DNA of 64,000 nucleotides, taken from the NCBI RefSeq assembly GCF_033118175.1, contig NC_083685.1:120660501-120724500 (forward strand), given 5' to 3'. This document shows positions 1 to 9,993 of this stretch, piece after piece. Below the pieces are notes generated by a model, which had not been told where the DNA came from, did not search any database, and worked only from the letters and a program-made list of their open reading frames with translations. The position numbers were made by a program, and so were the translations under genes. The stretch comes from Dama dama. Taxonomy: Eukaryota > Chordata > Mammalia > Artiodactyla > Cervidae. The first letter of the stretch is position 1; each line of letters begins with the position of its first letter.

Positions 1-807
1 CAATGTCAGCCATTCTCTGGTCATTCAGCATTTGAAGCAAATTGGAAAGGTGAAAGCTGGATAAGTGTCATGAGCTGACCACAAATAAAAAAATTGGTCG
101 TTTTGAAATGTCATCTTCTCTTACTCTACCCAACAACAGTGAACCGTTTCTTGATGAAACTGTGACATACAACAAAAAATGGATTTTATATGACAACCAG
201 CGATGACCAGCTCAGTGGCTGAACTGAGAAGAAGCTGCAAAGCACTTCCCAAAGCCAACCTTGCACCAAAAAAGGCCACGGTCAATGTGTAGTAGTCTGT
301 GCCCATCTTATCCACTACAGCTTTTTGAATCTTGGTGAAACCATTACATCTGAGAAGTATGCTCAGCAAATTGATGAGATGCACTGAAAACTACAATGTC
401 TGCAGCTGGCATTGTTCAACAGCAAGGTCCCAATTCTTCTGCACAACAACACTCGACTACATGTCACAAAACCAACGCTTCAAAAGTTGAATGAATTGGG
501 CTACAAAGTTTTGCCTCATCCACCATAGTCACTTGATCTCTCACCAACCAACTACCACTTCTTCAAGGGTCTTGACAACTTTTTGCAGGGAGAATGCTTT
601 CACAACTAACAGGAGGCAGAAAATGCTTTGTAAGAGTTCGTCAAATCTGAAGCACGGATTTTTATGCTATGGGAATAAACAAACTTATTTCTCGGCAGAA
701 ATGTTTTGATTGTAATGGTTCCTATTTTGATTAATAAAGATGTGTTTGAGCCTAGTTATAATTTAAAATTCATGGTCTGAAACCACAATTACATTGCACC
801 AACCTAA
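1..807 (+). mobile_element. Mariner (Tc1/mariner) transposon remnant, left end outside the window
   Basis: Translating the plus strand in shifting frames recovers a mariner transposase: a stretch reading HNTRLHVTKPTLQKLNELGY near 445-505, followed by a PDLSP-YHFF-like block (SLDLSPTNYHFF) near 530-565 that holds the last catalytic aspartate region. The tyrosine codon before it has become a stop, and other stops and shifts are scattered through. The right end reads as the complement of a mariner terminal repeat (TTGGTGCAATG on the minus strand) next to a TA. It is an inactive fossil, closest in look to the Hsmar/BTMAR group of mammals. Confidence 0.85.
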
Positions 808-1852
808 TATTATTTGGGCTCTTCACTTTACTTTTATTCAAGTTTTTGTTGTCACCCATAATAATTTGCTCCTGACATTAACTGGTTTGGGGCTTTGTGT
901 CATCTGTAGTCTCTGTCCTGCCCATAACCTGCCCATTGGCCTTGTGGTGGCATCTCACACATCCTAGCTGGTGAAAATGTGTCCCTCAGAGGCTACAATG
1001 GTAGGGGTAGGGTGGGGGGGGCCTGCCTTGCTGAGACTGTTCCACCTGCTCAGGTGTGCCTCAAAGAAGAGGAACTGAGATGCCATTCCTGTTCCCTGGG
1101 GTAGGGATTGTGGGCTGGGTGGTACTATACTCTGGGTAGGGGGTTGTCTCTCAGGCCCCAGCCTCCAAAGAAAAATCTCCTTGGCTTTCTAGCTCCTCTG
1201 GTTAATTCATTGTGCTTTATCCTTACTGATTTCTTTCCTACTTGCTATATCAGTTCCTAAGAGAGGAATGCTAAACTTTCCAACAGTGATTTTGCATCAT
1301 CTCTTTTTCATATTTGCCCACTTTTACTTTATGCATTCTGAGGCTATGTTAGTAGGTGCATGCAAATTTACAGCAGTGTGCCTTCCTGGTGAGTTGACCC
1401 TTTGTCTTTACACACCGTCACTCTTTGCCTAACAGTGCATCTTGCCTTAAAGTACCCTTCATCTGATGGTAGCCGCCACACCTTTCTCTACATGGCATTT
1501 GCATGTTGTATCTTTGCGATTTTTTTTAAGCCTTTCTGTGACCTAGTTAAGCATAGCATGAAACAAGCTGCAGACAAGATGCAGACGAATGGGTGTGGTC
1601 AGGTGTGGTCTGCATTGAGCTGAATTTGGACCTCAGTTCAGGGGAATTACTTTTGCTCTGGTAGCAGTTAGGATAGGGACTGGGCTGGCTGAGGCTGGGC
1701 TCCAGTCTCCATGAGGACTGACCTGGTACCCCTGTCCTCACCCCTCACTCCTAGCCCCATAGGACCCACAAGCAAAGACCCTCCTCTCTAGCAGATGTTG
1801 AAGACCTGGGAGACTACTGGACACCCTCCTCAGCCACTCAGCCTCTCCCTCA
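808..1852. other. Intergenic DNA, no gene seen
   Basis: Mixed AT-rich then GC-moderate sequence between the mariner and BovB remnants. Only short open frames occur and no splice-flanked conserved coding segment was recognised. Nothing else is supported here. Confidence 0.6.
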
Positions 1853-2390
1853 CTGTTGTTCAGTTGCTCAGTCGTGTCTGACTCTTTACGACCCCATGAA
1901 CAGCAGCATGCCAGGCTTCCTTGTCCTTCACCATCCCTGGAGTTTGCTCAAACTCATTTCCATTGAATCAGTGATGCCATCATCTCATCCTCTGTTGTCT
2001 CCTTCTCCTCCTGCCCTCAATGTTTCCCAGAATCAGGGTCTTTTCCAATGAGTTGACCCTTCACATCAGGTAGCCAAAGTATTGGAGCTTCAGCTTTAGC
2101 GTCAGTCCTTCCAAAGAATATTCAGGGTTGATTTCCTTTAGGATTGACTGGTTTGATCTCCTTATTGTCCAAGGGACTCTCAAGAATCTTCTCCAGCACC
2201 ACAGTTTGAAAGCATCAATTCTTTGGAGCACAGCCTTCTTTATGGTCTGACTCTCACATCTATACATGACTACTGGGAAAATCATAGCTTTGACTACACA
2301 GACCTTTGCTGGCAAAGTGATGGCTCTGCTTTTTAATACGTTGTGTAGGTTTGTCATAGCTTTTCTTCCAAGGAGCAAGTGTCTCAAATC
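1853..2390 (-). mobile_element. BovB (RTE) LINE, 3' end, 5'-truncated
   Basis: The minus strand translates to the C-terminal part of the BovB reverse transcriptase, with characteristic pieces LLLGRKAMTNL, VVMYRCES, WCWRRFLRVPW, SNQSILKEI and YSLEGL. The end nearest 1,855 is the BovB 3' tail (on the plus strand GTTCAGTTGCTCAGTCG), which is also shared with Bov SINEs. It is a 5'-truncated dead copy. This family is restricted in mammals to ruminants and a few other lineages, which supports the host assignment. Confidence 0.92.
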
Positions 2391-2524
2391 AATTTCAAAC
2401 CTTGGCAGGGACCCTGTGCCAGTGTCAGGCTCATTTCTTGGGTTTTCCCTTCTGGAATCTCAGAATTCATGATGCTTTGCTTGCTCATAATAAACAATAT
2501 ATAAGCAAGTGATGTGTCATATTA

Positions 2525-2735
2525 GGGGCTTCCCAGCTGTGGCTAGTGGTAAAGAATCTGCCTGCCAATGCAGGAGACGCAGGTTTGATCCCTGGGTTGG
2601 GAAGATCCCCTGGAGAAGGGCATGGCAATCCACACCAGTATTCACGCCTGGAGAATCCCATGGACAGAGGGGCTTGCTGGGTTATGGTCTGCAAGGTCGC
2701 AAAGAGTCAGACACGACTGAAGCGACTGACATGTG
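2525..2735 (+). mobile_element. Bov-tA SINE
   Basis: The plus strand shows the tRNA-like head (GGGCTTCCCAGCTGTGGC, TGCCAATGCAGGAGACGC, then the B box GGTTTGATCC) and the BovB-derived tail (CCAGTATTC, AGAGTCAGACACGACTG). This is a full-length ruminant SINE. Confidence 0.92.
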
Positions 2736-4443
2736 TGCGTGTGGTATATTAGGAGATGGGAGCGCTATGGAGAGAATAGAACAAGAATGTGGAATGCTGG
2801 GCAAGAGAGTGGAATGTGAAACAGGGTAAGGGCTGACCTCTCTGAGATGTAACATTTGAGGAAAACAGGAGATGAGGGAGTTAGTCATGCAGATACCTAG
2901 GGAAGCATGGCAGGCCCAGGCACAGCCACCCAAAGGCTCTCGGGCAGTGTGGCTCCTGGCTGGAGAGCAGTGGGGAGGCTGGTGTGTCTGCAGTGGGGGT
3001 GGGAGGGTCTGAAGTCAGGGAGCATGCAGGCATCCCAAGAATCTGGTTCAACTACATGAGAGGGGAGCCTCTGGAAAGTTCCAAGAGAAGTGACAGGTTT
3101 GACTTGTATTTTAAAAGAACCTCTCTGGCTGCTATGTTGAGAGCCCATTGTTGGAGGGTGGAGGTGGGGAGGGCATTTGGGGGCCCAAGGTGGTCATCCA
3201 GATAAGAGCTGGTGGTGGCCCGGATGGTGGGGGAATGGGGCTCTGGATGCATGTGGAGGGCAGAGGCAGTGGGGTTACCTTACAGGTGGGTGTGAAAGGG
3301 AGAGGAGCTAGGATGATGGCTGTTTGGCTCATGGGCTGCTGCTCCTGTAGTAGCCCACTCGGGGCTCCTGAGAGCGGTGCCTTCACCCTGGGGTGACCCA
3401 GCCACCTTTGGCTCCTCCATCCTAGAGGGCCTTGGAGTCCCATGCAGCTGTGAGGAGAGAACCCATCACACCCCCGTGGACACAGGGGGCTGAGATGGGG
3501 GCCCGGTGCTCTCCCAGCCACCAGCCCCAGGATGAAGTGGGGAGCACACCCACACCCTCTCTGCATGGTGACCACGGGGCTCCCGGCCTGAGCAGCCAAG
3601 GAACGACACAGTTCTGACAGGTGGGAAGACCAAGGGTGGGGCTCCGGGAGGAAGCTGGGAGCTCAGCCTTGGGCAGGTTCAGTCTGAGATGCTTCCATCC
3701 CACGACACAGGGCGTCAGGTAGCCAGAATGGATGCAGGGGTCTGCCATACCAGAGAGAGATGCTGAAACTGCAAGATGGGAGCCCACCAGGTGGGCGGGT
3801 GTGGTGGAGCAGTGGCTGGGGCAGGCCAGGTGGGGTAGGGGGACTCCTCCAGGAGGCAGGGCTTGGAGAGAAAGGAGGGGGTCTCATGGGGAAGAGGAGG
3901 AGGCAGAGATCTGAGTCCTGGACTTGCCCAGAGGGCAAGGCTGATGCTGTCCCCTTGCTATGGACTCCAGAAGGCCTTCGACCCAGCCTGGTGAGCAACC
4001 TTTGAAGAGCCCAGTGGAGCCTGGGGCAGGGGGTATGTGGGGATGGGTGGCGCAGGTCTGTGCCCAGAAAGCACTGGGTTGGGAGGGCTGAACCGGGAGG
4101 GGTCAGGGCTGGAGGAGAGACCACCATCCAAAGGTGTAGGAACAAGAAGGGGTAGAGGCTGGATGCACCACCCCTCGGCCTCCCATTTTCACTCCTGTAC
4201 CCACCCCCCGCACCGCTCTGCTCCCTACCTGCCACCCAGAGACCCATGACCCTGTCCCTGTCCCTTTCCCAGATGCTGCTGCACACCCCTGACAAATACA
4301 TGAACTTCAATTCATTTCATGCTGTTTTTCTTCCATTTTCCTGGCCCACGCTGTGTCCACTGCCACGGCCTTCTCCACGGGGCACTCTCGAATCCCATGA
4401 TGCTGCTTAGGGGACACTTGGCTGACTGGAGCTGAGCGTGGCA
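2736..4443. other. Intergenic DNA downstream of PVALEF
   Basis: GC-rich unique sequence. No coding exon or RNA gene recognised. It may hold the 3' UTR of PVALEF below 4,444, but there is no clear poly(A) signal that I would defend. Confidence 0.5.
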
Positions 4444-4490
4444 CTACTTCTTCTTTGGAATTTTCTCCTTTTTGATCAATTCAGAAAATT
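4444..4490 (-). CDS. PVALEF: PVALEF last coding exon
   Basis: A minus-strand acceptor (CTGCTCTAG) is followed by codons for FSELIKKEKIPKKK and a TAG at 4446-4444. The exon starts with the last two bases of a Glu codon, matching the phase-1 end (GAAG) of the previous exon, so the join reads DFEEFSEL, the end of the last EF hand. The lysine-rich tail is the typical PVALEF end, recalled from the human protein. Confidence 0.85.
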
Positions 4491-5565
4491 CTAGAGCAGG
4501 AGACAGATTTTCTAGTAAATAACCTCCTGGCTGTACCCCTCCAAGGCCTGCAGGCCCCATGGGAAGCCTCCTTTATGACGGGGGACCCCACGGTGCAGGA
4601 GAGCCCTGCACCCTGTCTTCCCAAGTCCTGGGTGTGGAGCAGGAAGGACCAGAACTTGGCTGCCCAAGTGCTCCGTGCTGCTTCCACGTGCCCTGTGTCC
4701 AGCCTTCTTGGTGGTGATGTGCTCACCCACCCTGGGTCTTACGATGGACCCTCCCCTCAGAGCCTCAGACAGGTGCTCCTATAACCGTCCCACCTTCAGT
4801 GGGGAAACCGAGGTCTAGAGAGGCTGGGAGGCTTGTCCTAAATGGACCCCTTGGCCAGACTGCTCCTCGGTTAGGCTTCGTGACCACCTACAAGTCAAGT
4901 TTTGCTGGCATTTGAGGGCAGAAAGTAAAGGCTTGGGGTGGTGGGGACAGGCACCACCCCCAGTCTTTCTGAGGCTCTGGCCTGTGCTTGCCTGTTCCCA
5001 GGGTTATCCTCCAGGCTTGGAGTCAACATCTGGGGAGGGTGGGTGGGCAGCAGAATGATGCAGACCTCCAGGGCAGCCATGGGGAGCCGCAGGGAAGGCC
5101 TGCAAGCCCCACGAATGCCATTTCTCCTGGGCAACCTCCTTCCTTCTGCACCTACCTCTGCAACTTCTCAGGCCCTGGTCCCTGCTTCAAACCTCCTCCT
5201 GCGCATCTCAGGAAACCTGACCCCCCCATCTTCTGTGTCCCCTTGACCTTCACCAAAGCTGGCTTGGGCCCCCCCAGCTCTGCTCAGAAACTTGCAGCAG
5301 CTCCCCTGGGCCCAGTGAAATGCCTCAGCCTACTTGGCATCCCCCAGACTCAGCTTCCCCATCTGTGAATTGGGGATGATGGTGGCCACCACAGGGGGCT
5401 GTAAGCTTTGGGGGGTGGGGTCCATGCCTGGCAGCGGGGAGGCTGGTCAGCCCTGCACCAAGATGGGCGCAGGACATGGAGCTAACTGCCTAAGTGTGAA
5501 TGATGGGGGGTGGGGGGAGGAAGGTCCTGAGAGGTACCCCTGCCCCATCATCTCTGCTGCCCCAC

Positions 5566-5669
5566 CTTCGAAGTCAATCCTCCCATCCGTGTTGGCCGCC
5601 TGGATCACAGCCTCAGCCTCTTCATCCGTCAGTGGTGGGTCCCCTGCTGGGGATTGTGGACAGGGTGTA
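5566..5669 (-). pseudogene. PVALEF: PVALEF exon 3, frame-shifted
   Basis: The donor GAAG/GTGGGG at 5565-5564 is good. Two frames each carry part of the expected protein: YTLSTIPSRGPTT from the 5' end, then PLTDEEAEAVIQAANTDGRIDFE in a different frame, so a few bases have been lost near 5,630. The EF loop reads A-A-N-T-D-G-R-I-D-F-E-E, lacking the usual Asp at position 1, as if two codons were deleted. An alternative acceptor at 5647-5648 would avoid the stop but does not match the phase left by exon 2. Confidence 0.7.
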
Positions 5670-5948
5670 CTTAGGGCCAGGGGTGGGCTCAGGTTAGAAC
5701 TGAGGGGGCATCTGTCCATTGCCCGATGGTTTATGAGGTGCTTGCTCCCCACTTTACAGTGGGGAAAATGAGGCCCAGCTTCAGAAGGGTCTCTGGGCCT
5801 GGGCCCAGTGCTGCTTCTGGCCTGGCCCCATCTCCTACAAGGCCTGCTGGAGCCCCATGGGGGTAGCAGGTCTTCTGGGGTAGGCATGGTAGCCATAGGC
5901 TGGAAGGGCCCCAGGGTTCAGGATCCCCTGTCCTTGGCTCTGGCTGTA

Positions 5949-6085
5949 CTTTATCTCATTCCACTCGCTGAAGCTGCTTTGGTCCTTGTCCAGGGTCTGG
6001 AAGGCCTTGCAGATGACGCTGTCCAGCTGCCCTGAGGCCTGGAACTTCTGCATGTACTGGAAGAACTTGATGTAGCTGAAGGAGC
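5949..6085 (-). pseudogene. PVALEF: PVALEF exon 2 with damaged donor and EF loop
   Basis: The acceptor CCCAG at 6086-6090 joins in frame to exon 1 to give HHSSFSYIKFFQYM. The reading continues KFQASGQLDSVICKAFQTL and the EF loop DKDQSSFSEWNE, where the loop Gly (position 6) and the hydrophobic residue at position 8 are both Ser. At the end, EIK (GAGATAAAG) is followed directly by TACAGCC, with no GT in the required phase. One lost G would explain this. Confidence 0.72.
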
Positions 6086-6239
6086 CTGGGAATGGATGGG
6101 CATATCAGCCAGCAGGGCCTGGGCCCAGAGGGAGACTCCTGCCCTGGGGTGGGGGCCGTGGTTCCCATGCCCTCCCTGAGCCTAGGGGCTCCTGCATCCA
6201 TAGGGGGCGGTCCCAGGGCGGTCTGGAAACAGGTAGTAC

Positions 6240-6352
6240 TGTGATGCCTCACGTCCATGGTCAGCAGATCTATGTCCTTATCTGACAGTGATGTGCCCAT
6301 GGCCAAGGCCACCTTCTTCACCTGGGAGGATAACTCCTCGTCCATTCTGGCC
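6240..6352 (-). CDS. PVALEF: PVALEF first coding exon
   Basis: A minus-strand acceptor (CCCCTGCAG) is followed seven bases later by ATG at 6345-6343 and an open frame MDEELSSQVKKVALAMG through DVRHH, ending at the donor A/GTACTA (6239-6238). Presence of an acceptor before the ATG implies at least one upstream non-coding exon. Both ends look functional. Confidence 0.75.
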
Positions 6353-8915
6353 CTGCAGGGGACAGGAGCCAGCTCAGCGGGTATGCTGGGCAGGAGGGGA
6401 TGCTGTCCTTAGATCCTGCTGGCACCAGCTCTGGGCCCTAGAGTGGGGACCCCAGGCACCCAGACCAGGCTGCAGAGGGCAGCCTTGCAGAGGCCCCCAT
6501 GCCCAGGCCCTGAGAAAGATGTGTCTGAGCCCTGCCTCTTGGTAGATAGCCACCATGAAGTGTTAGCCCACTGCACAGAAGAAGAGACTGAGGCTCTGAG
6601 ACAGTAAGTGATGCACACAAGGTCCTTCGCTCTGCTCCCAAGAGGTGGGGGTGGTGCTGTCTGACCCCTAGGCGCTGCTGGGCAACTTCCTCCATCCTTC
6701 AAGGCTCCTCTCAAAGCTGCCTGCTCTGGGAAGCCTTCCTGGTTACCTGAAGCACCAGCTCCTCCTGCAGGACTCAGGGCCCAGGGCCTTGGTCTCTCTC
6801 TCTCTCCCAGGCTCCAGACGAGTGGGCCTTGGTCATCCTGGCTGGACAGAAACTGCCCATTGGGAGGCGTGCTGTGTGCAGGATGGTCTCGAGCTGGTCC
6901 TGGACTGAGTGAGACCCAGACCGGCTCCAGGAGGACAACCATGCCCTGCTCCCAGGTGCTCAGGAGGGCGGTGCATCTGCCCTGAGCGTATGTGCGCAGG
7001 GCACGGTACCCCCCTTCTGGGAGAGTCAGGCAGGAGCCATTGGGGCAGGCTAGGACTGTGGGTCTGAGCACAGGCAGAGGGGTCAGCAGGCAGGGACCAG
7101 GCCGTCCTGTGCCCTCACAGCCGCAGCTCGTGACCTGCAGCACTCTCGGGTTGCCGTCCCCAGGGCAGGTTGGGTTCTGGGGCTTGTAGCAGAGCAGCTA
7201 TTTCAGAGGTTCCTTGGCCCTCTCTGAAGTTGGTGGAGCCTTCTGGAATCTGCTCCTGCCGCCAGGAGAGGCAGCTCCCTGACCTTTGGTGCAAAAGCCA
7301 GCCGGGCAGTGGTTGGAAGATACTTTCTCCCAGTAGAGAAGCCCTGGGTCAAAGGTTGCAACTCGAGCTGCAGCAGGAGGGCAGGGAGGGCTGGATGCAG
7401 CCCAGTGCTGCATCCTACTTCCAGACCCTGGGCGTGGCCTTCCCCCAGCTGCTTTGGGCCTCAGGCTCCTCATCTGTGAAGTGGGGGAGATCCCTGCCCA
7501 CCCTTTGCAGGGTCCTGCAAGTAGCCAGGAGGGAAGGAGATGGTAGGGAAAGGGTGTCGGATCCTGTGGGGGGCCTGGAGCTGGGTCCTGCACGTGTCGC
7601 TCATAATGGTCAGTTCTTACAGCCAGTCTGGAAGGTGGGGCAGGGGTGGTCAGCTGGGATCAGGAGAAGGCAGGGGCCCTGGAGACAGGACAGACACAAC
7701 CAGCCTGCGTCCTGAGCTGTGACCCTGATTCTCCCCTCTACCCTGGAATCTTGGGGTCCATCCTGGAGGGAAGGGATGCCCTGCCTGGGGCCAGTGTCAC
7801 CCTCTTCTGGAGGTGGGACTGGACCGAATTCCAGGCCAGGTCTGGCCAAGCCTGGGGTTAACATCCTGACTGCAGAGTGCTGTGGGAGCCCTGGGCAGGG
7901 CTGTTTACCGCCGTGCTCCCACCCCATTGCCGTCTGGGGCATCTCCACACCTTGCCCTGAAGGCGGGGGAGCCTGCGATCAGAGCTGGGGACGGCAGGCT
8001 GCGGTTAGTGTATTTATAGCGCCTGGTCCACGGTCTGGGATGGAGTCTCACTTGGCATGCCTAGTCAGGGTGGGGAGGGGCCTGGGGAGGGGGCTACAAG
8101 GCACCACACAGAGCCAGCCCTGCAGCCCCTGCCCAGCCTCCTGGGGTGCTCCCGGTGCCTGGAAGAACCCTGCCCTCCTCCTCCTTCCCCCTGAAAAGGC
8201 CTTCCACCCTCTCTTCCCACCTCACTGCCCTCCACAGCCAAAGCTGGCTGTAGCTGGAAGGCCTAGCTAAGCACCTCCAGGCCCCCACATATCCCCAGTA
8301 TTGCTGTATCCTGGATGCCCCCTCCAAGGGGGGCAGTGCCCGCCCCTAACCCCAGACCACCCTGGACCACTCAGGGGCCTGGCCTTCCTGGGGGCTGAGG
8401 TCTGCATCTAGCACCTGTGAGTGATCACAAATTCAGATGTTGAGTGATAAATGCCTCTTGGACTGGGGGGAGATGAGCAGGGGTGGTGGAGGCAGTGGGG
8501 CCCACTGGGATGGGCATAGGGGCCCAGAACTGGCTTGGTGGGCCTGCCAGAGTTGGCGGGTCCGGGGGTTTGGAGTGTCTGTTCTGCCAGGCCCTTACCC
8601 CACTCAGCACCGGGAGCCCTCTGAGGTGGTCTCAGTCTCCCACTGCTAACCCCACCTCACAGCCATGCTCTCAGAGACCCGCACAGGCACATGTGTGCAC
8701 ATGTGTGCCCATCCCTGTAGACCCAGTTGCCTCGGGGCTGCCCCTCTCTTTCCTCCTCCTTTTTCTGCCCCCCCCCCCAGACCTCCTAGGGTCCCCTAGC
8801 ACCCAGGGCCTCCCCTCATCCTACAGAAGACAAGGCCTCAAGCTCTCAGAGTGCAGCTCAGGCAGCTCTGGCCAAGCCGGGCGCCCACAACCTCCCCTCC
8901 CTGGGCAGGGCTCAC
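6353..8915. other. Probable first intron of PVALEF, no other gene seen
   Basis: Unique GC-rich sequence with short MIR-like pieces (about 6,565-6,615 and 7,455-7,490). A second minus-strand TATA-like string, CTATAAATAC, lies at about 8,010-8,020 and is a weaker alternative promoter. No other coding exons recognised. Confidence 0.45.
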
Positions 8916-8966
8916 CTCCACCCAGTTTCCTTTGAGGGCTCTGGGGAGTTGGGTCAGACTGGGGGT
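8916..8966 (-). other. PVALEF: Candidate non-coding first exon of PVALEF
   Basis: On the minus strand, a start about 25-32 bases below the TATA box would give a short exon ending in the donor TGGAG/GTGAG (GT at 8915-8914). It contains no ATG. It would splice to the acceptor at 6353-6354 just before the PVALEF start codon. This is inferred from spacing and signals only. Confidence 0.4.
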
Positions 8967-8990
8967 GCTGAGAGGCTGCAGGGGCTCCAG

Positions 8991-8998
8991 CTTTTATA
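8991..8998 (-). promoter_or_regulatory. PVALEF: TATA box on the minus strand, candidate PVALEF promoter
   Basis: The minus strand reads GGTATAAAAGCTGG, a strong TATA box in a GC-rich context, with an E-box-like CAGTTG just upstream. A plausible first exon with a good donor follows. Confidence 0.5.
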
Positions 8999-9865
8999 CC
9001 TGCAACTGCTTGGCCTGTTTACTGCTTGGGGCTGCAGCTGTCCCCCATCCCTCCCGGCACTCCAGCCTGGCACTGACTACCCGCAGGGGCTCGCTGGCAC
9101 TTGGCAGGTCCACATCAGGCTGGGCAGACTGATCATCAGCAATGCGTGGCCTCCCCAAGCCCAGGGTGAGCAAATGGACTTCCTGTCTGTCCCGAGAGGT
9201 CCCACCCTGCCTGCTGGCCTCGTAGTGGGTGGGAGGGGGTGGCCGTCCAGGAGATGACCCGGGCTGGCCAACGTGTCCAAGGCAGCAGCAGAAGGCTGGA
9301 CCATGGGCCTCCTCCAGCGAGAAGCCAGGCCGGGCAGCTGTCGTTTGTCTCTGGGTCACTGCCGGGAGCCGGGGAGCCATGCCAGGGCTGGCCTTCGGGG
9401 CGAGGGGAGGAGAGGGAAGTCTCTGTCAGGGAGGATGGCTCCTGCAGGCACAGGTAACAGGGCTGCATGACCCCAGGCAGGGCTGGCCTCTCTCCCTGGG
9501 TAGGGACCTCACAGGGCAGTCCCCAGGGTGAGGACAAGGGGACCGGAGAGGCAGGCATTGCTGAGAACCCCTCTGGCCATGGCCTGCTTTCTTGGCCCCC
9601 GTGTTTCACACAGCAGTGCCCCTAATGGCAGATGTCTGTGCAGACTCTTTGCAACCCCTCATCACCAGCTATCCTCTGCGGGGGTCTCTACCCCCATCAT
9701 TTTACATGGCGCTCATATAGCTCAGTGATCTGCTTTTCCTGCACAAAAGTGCATCATGTAACGCCGGACTCACCTATGATGTAAGGCCAGCAAGCTGAGG
9801 ATGTTCTAGTAACTTCCTTGACTGACCGCCTGCTGCTGCTGGATCTGGAACAGGTCCTAGTGCTT

Positions 9866-9993
9866 CTCTTTCTTTCTTTTTTTGGCCACACTGTGGGGCC
9901 TGTGGGATGTTAGTTCCCCAACCAGGGATGGAACCCATGCCCCCTGCAATGGAAGCGCAGAACCTTAAACCACTGGGCCATCAAGGAAGTCCC
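9866..9993 (-). mobile_element. tRNA-derived SINE (CHR type), short copy
   Basis: Read on the minus strand it begins GGGACTTCCTTGATGGCCC, has a B box GGGTTCCATCC and ends in an A-rich tail (the T run at 9866 on the plus strand). Confidence 0.88.

Larger units (their letters stand above)
4444..6352 (-). pseudogene. PVALEF: Parvalbumin-like EF-hand gene PVALEF, probably disabled
   Basis: Four minus-strand exons match the PVALEF layout: 6352-6240 (start codon at 6345, MDEELSSQVKKVALAMG...), 6085-about 5949 (SSFSYIKFFQYM ... EIK), about 5669-5566, and 4490-4444 (FSELIKKEKIPKKK then stop). Parvalbumin-like proteins are small cytosolic calcium buffers with paired EF hands. Three faults are visible. 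After EIK the expected donor GT is missing (AAAG then TACAGCC). Exon 3, read in the frame that continues EIK-YTLS, meets TGA at 5624-5622, although the same exon carries PLTDEEAEAVIQAA in another frame. Both calcium loops are poor: the first has Ser for the invariant Gly and Ser at the buried position 8, and the second is too short to place an acidic residue at position 1. The last exon junction (phase 1) is still intact. The gene sits next to AATK as in human. Alternatives are a ruminant isoform with different exon ends or an assembly error. Confidence 0.72.

Noticed and set aside
2061..2387. A 108-residue minus-strand protein
   Set aside because: It is the C-terminal end of the BovB reverse transcriptase in a truncated repeat, not a host gene.
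5641..5648. Alternative acceptor for PVALEF exon 3 that would restore PLTDEEAE in frame
   Set aside because: It would need exon 2 to end with one spare base at a GT, which does not exist. The only nearby GT leaves two spare bases.
8010..8020. CTATAAATAC on the minus strand as the PVALEF promoter
   Set aside because: It is a good TATA string, but no convincing first exon and donor follow it. The site at 8,991 is better supported.
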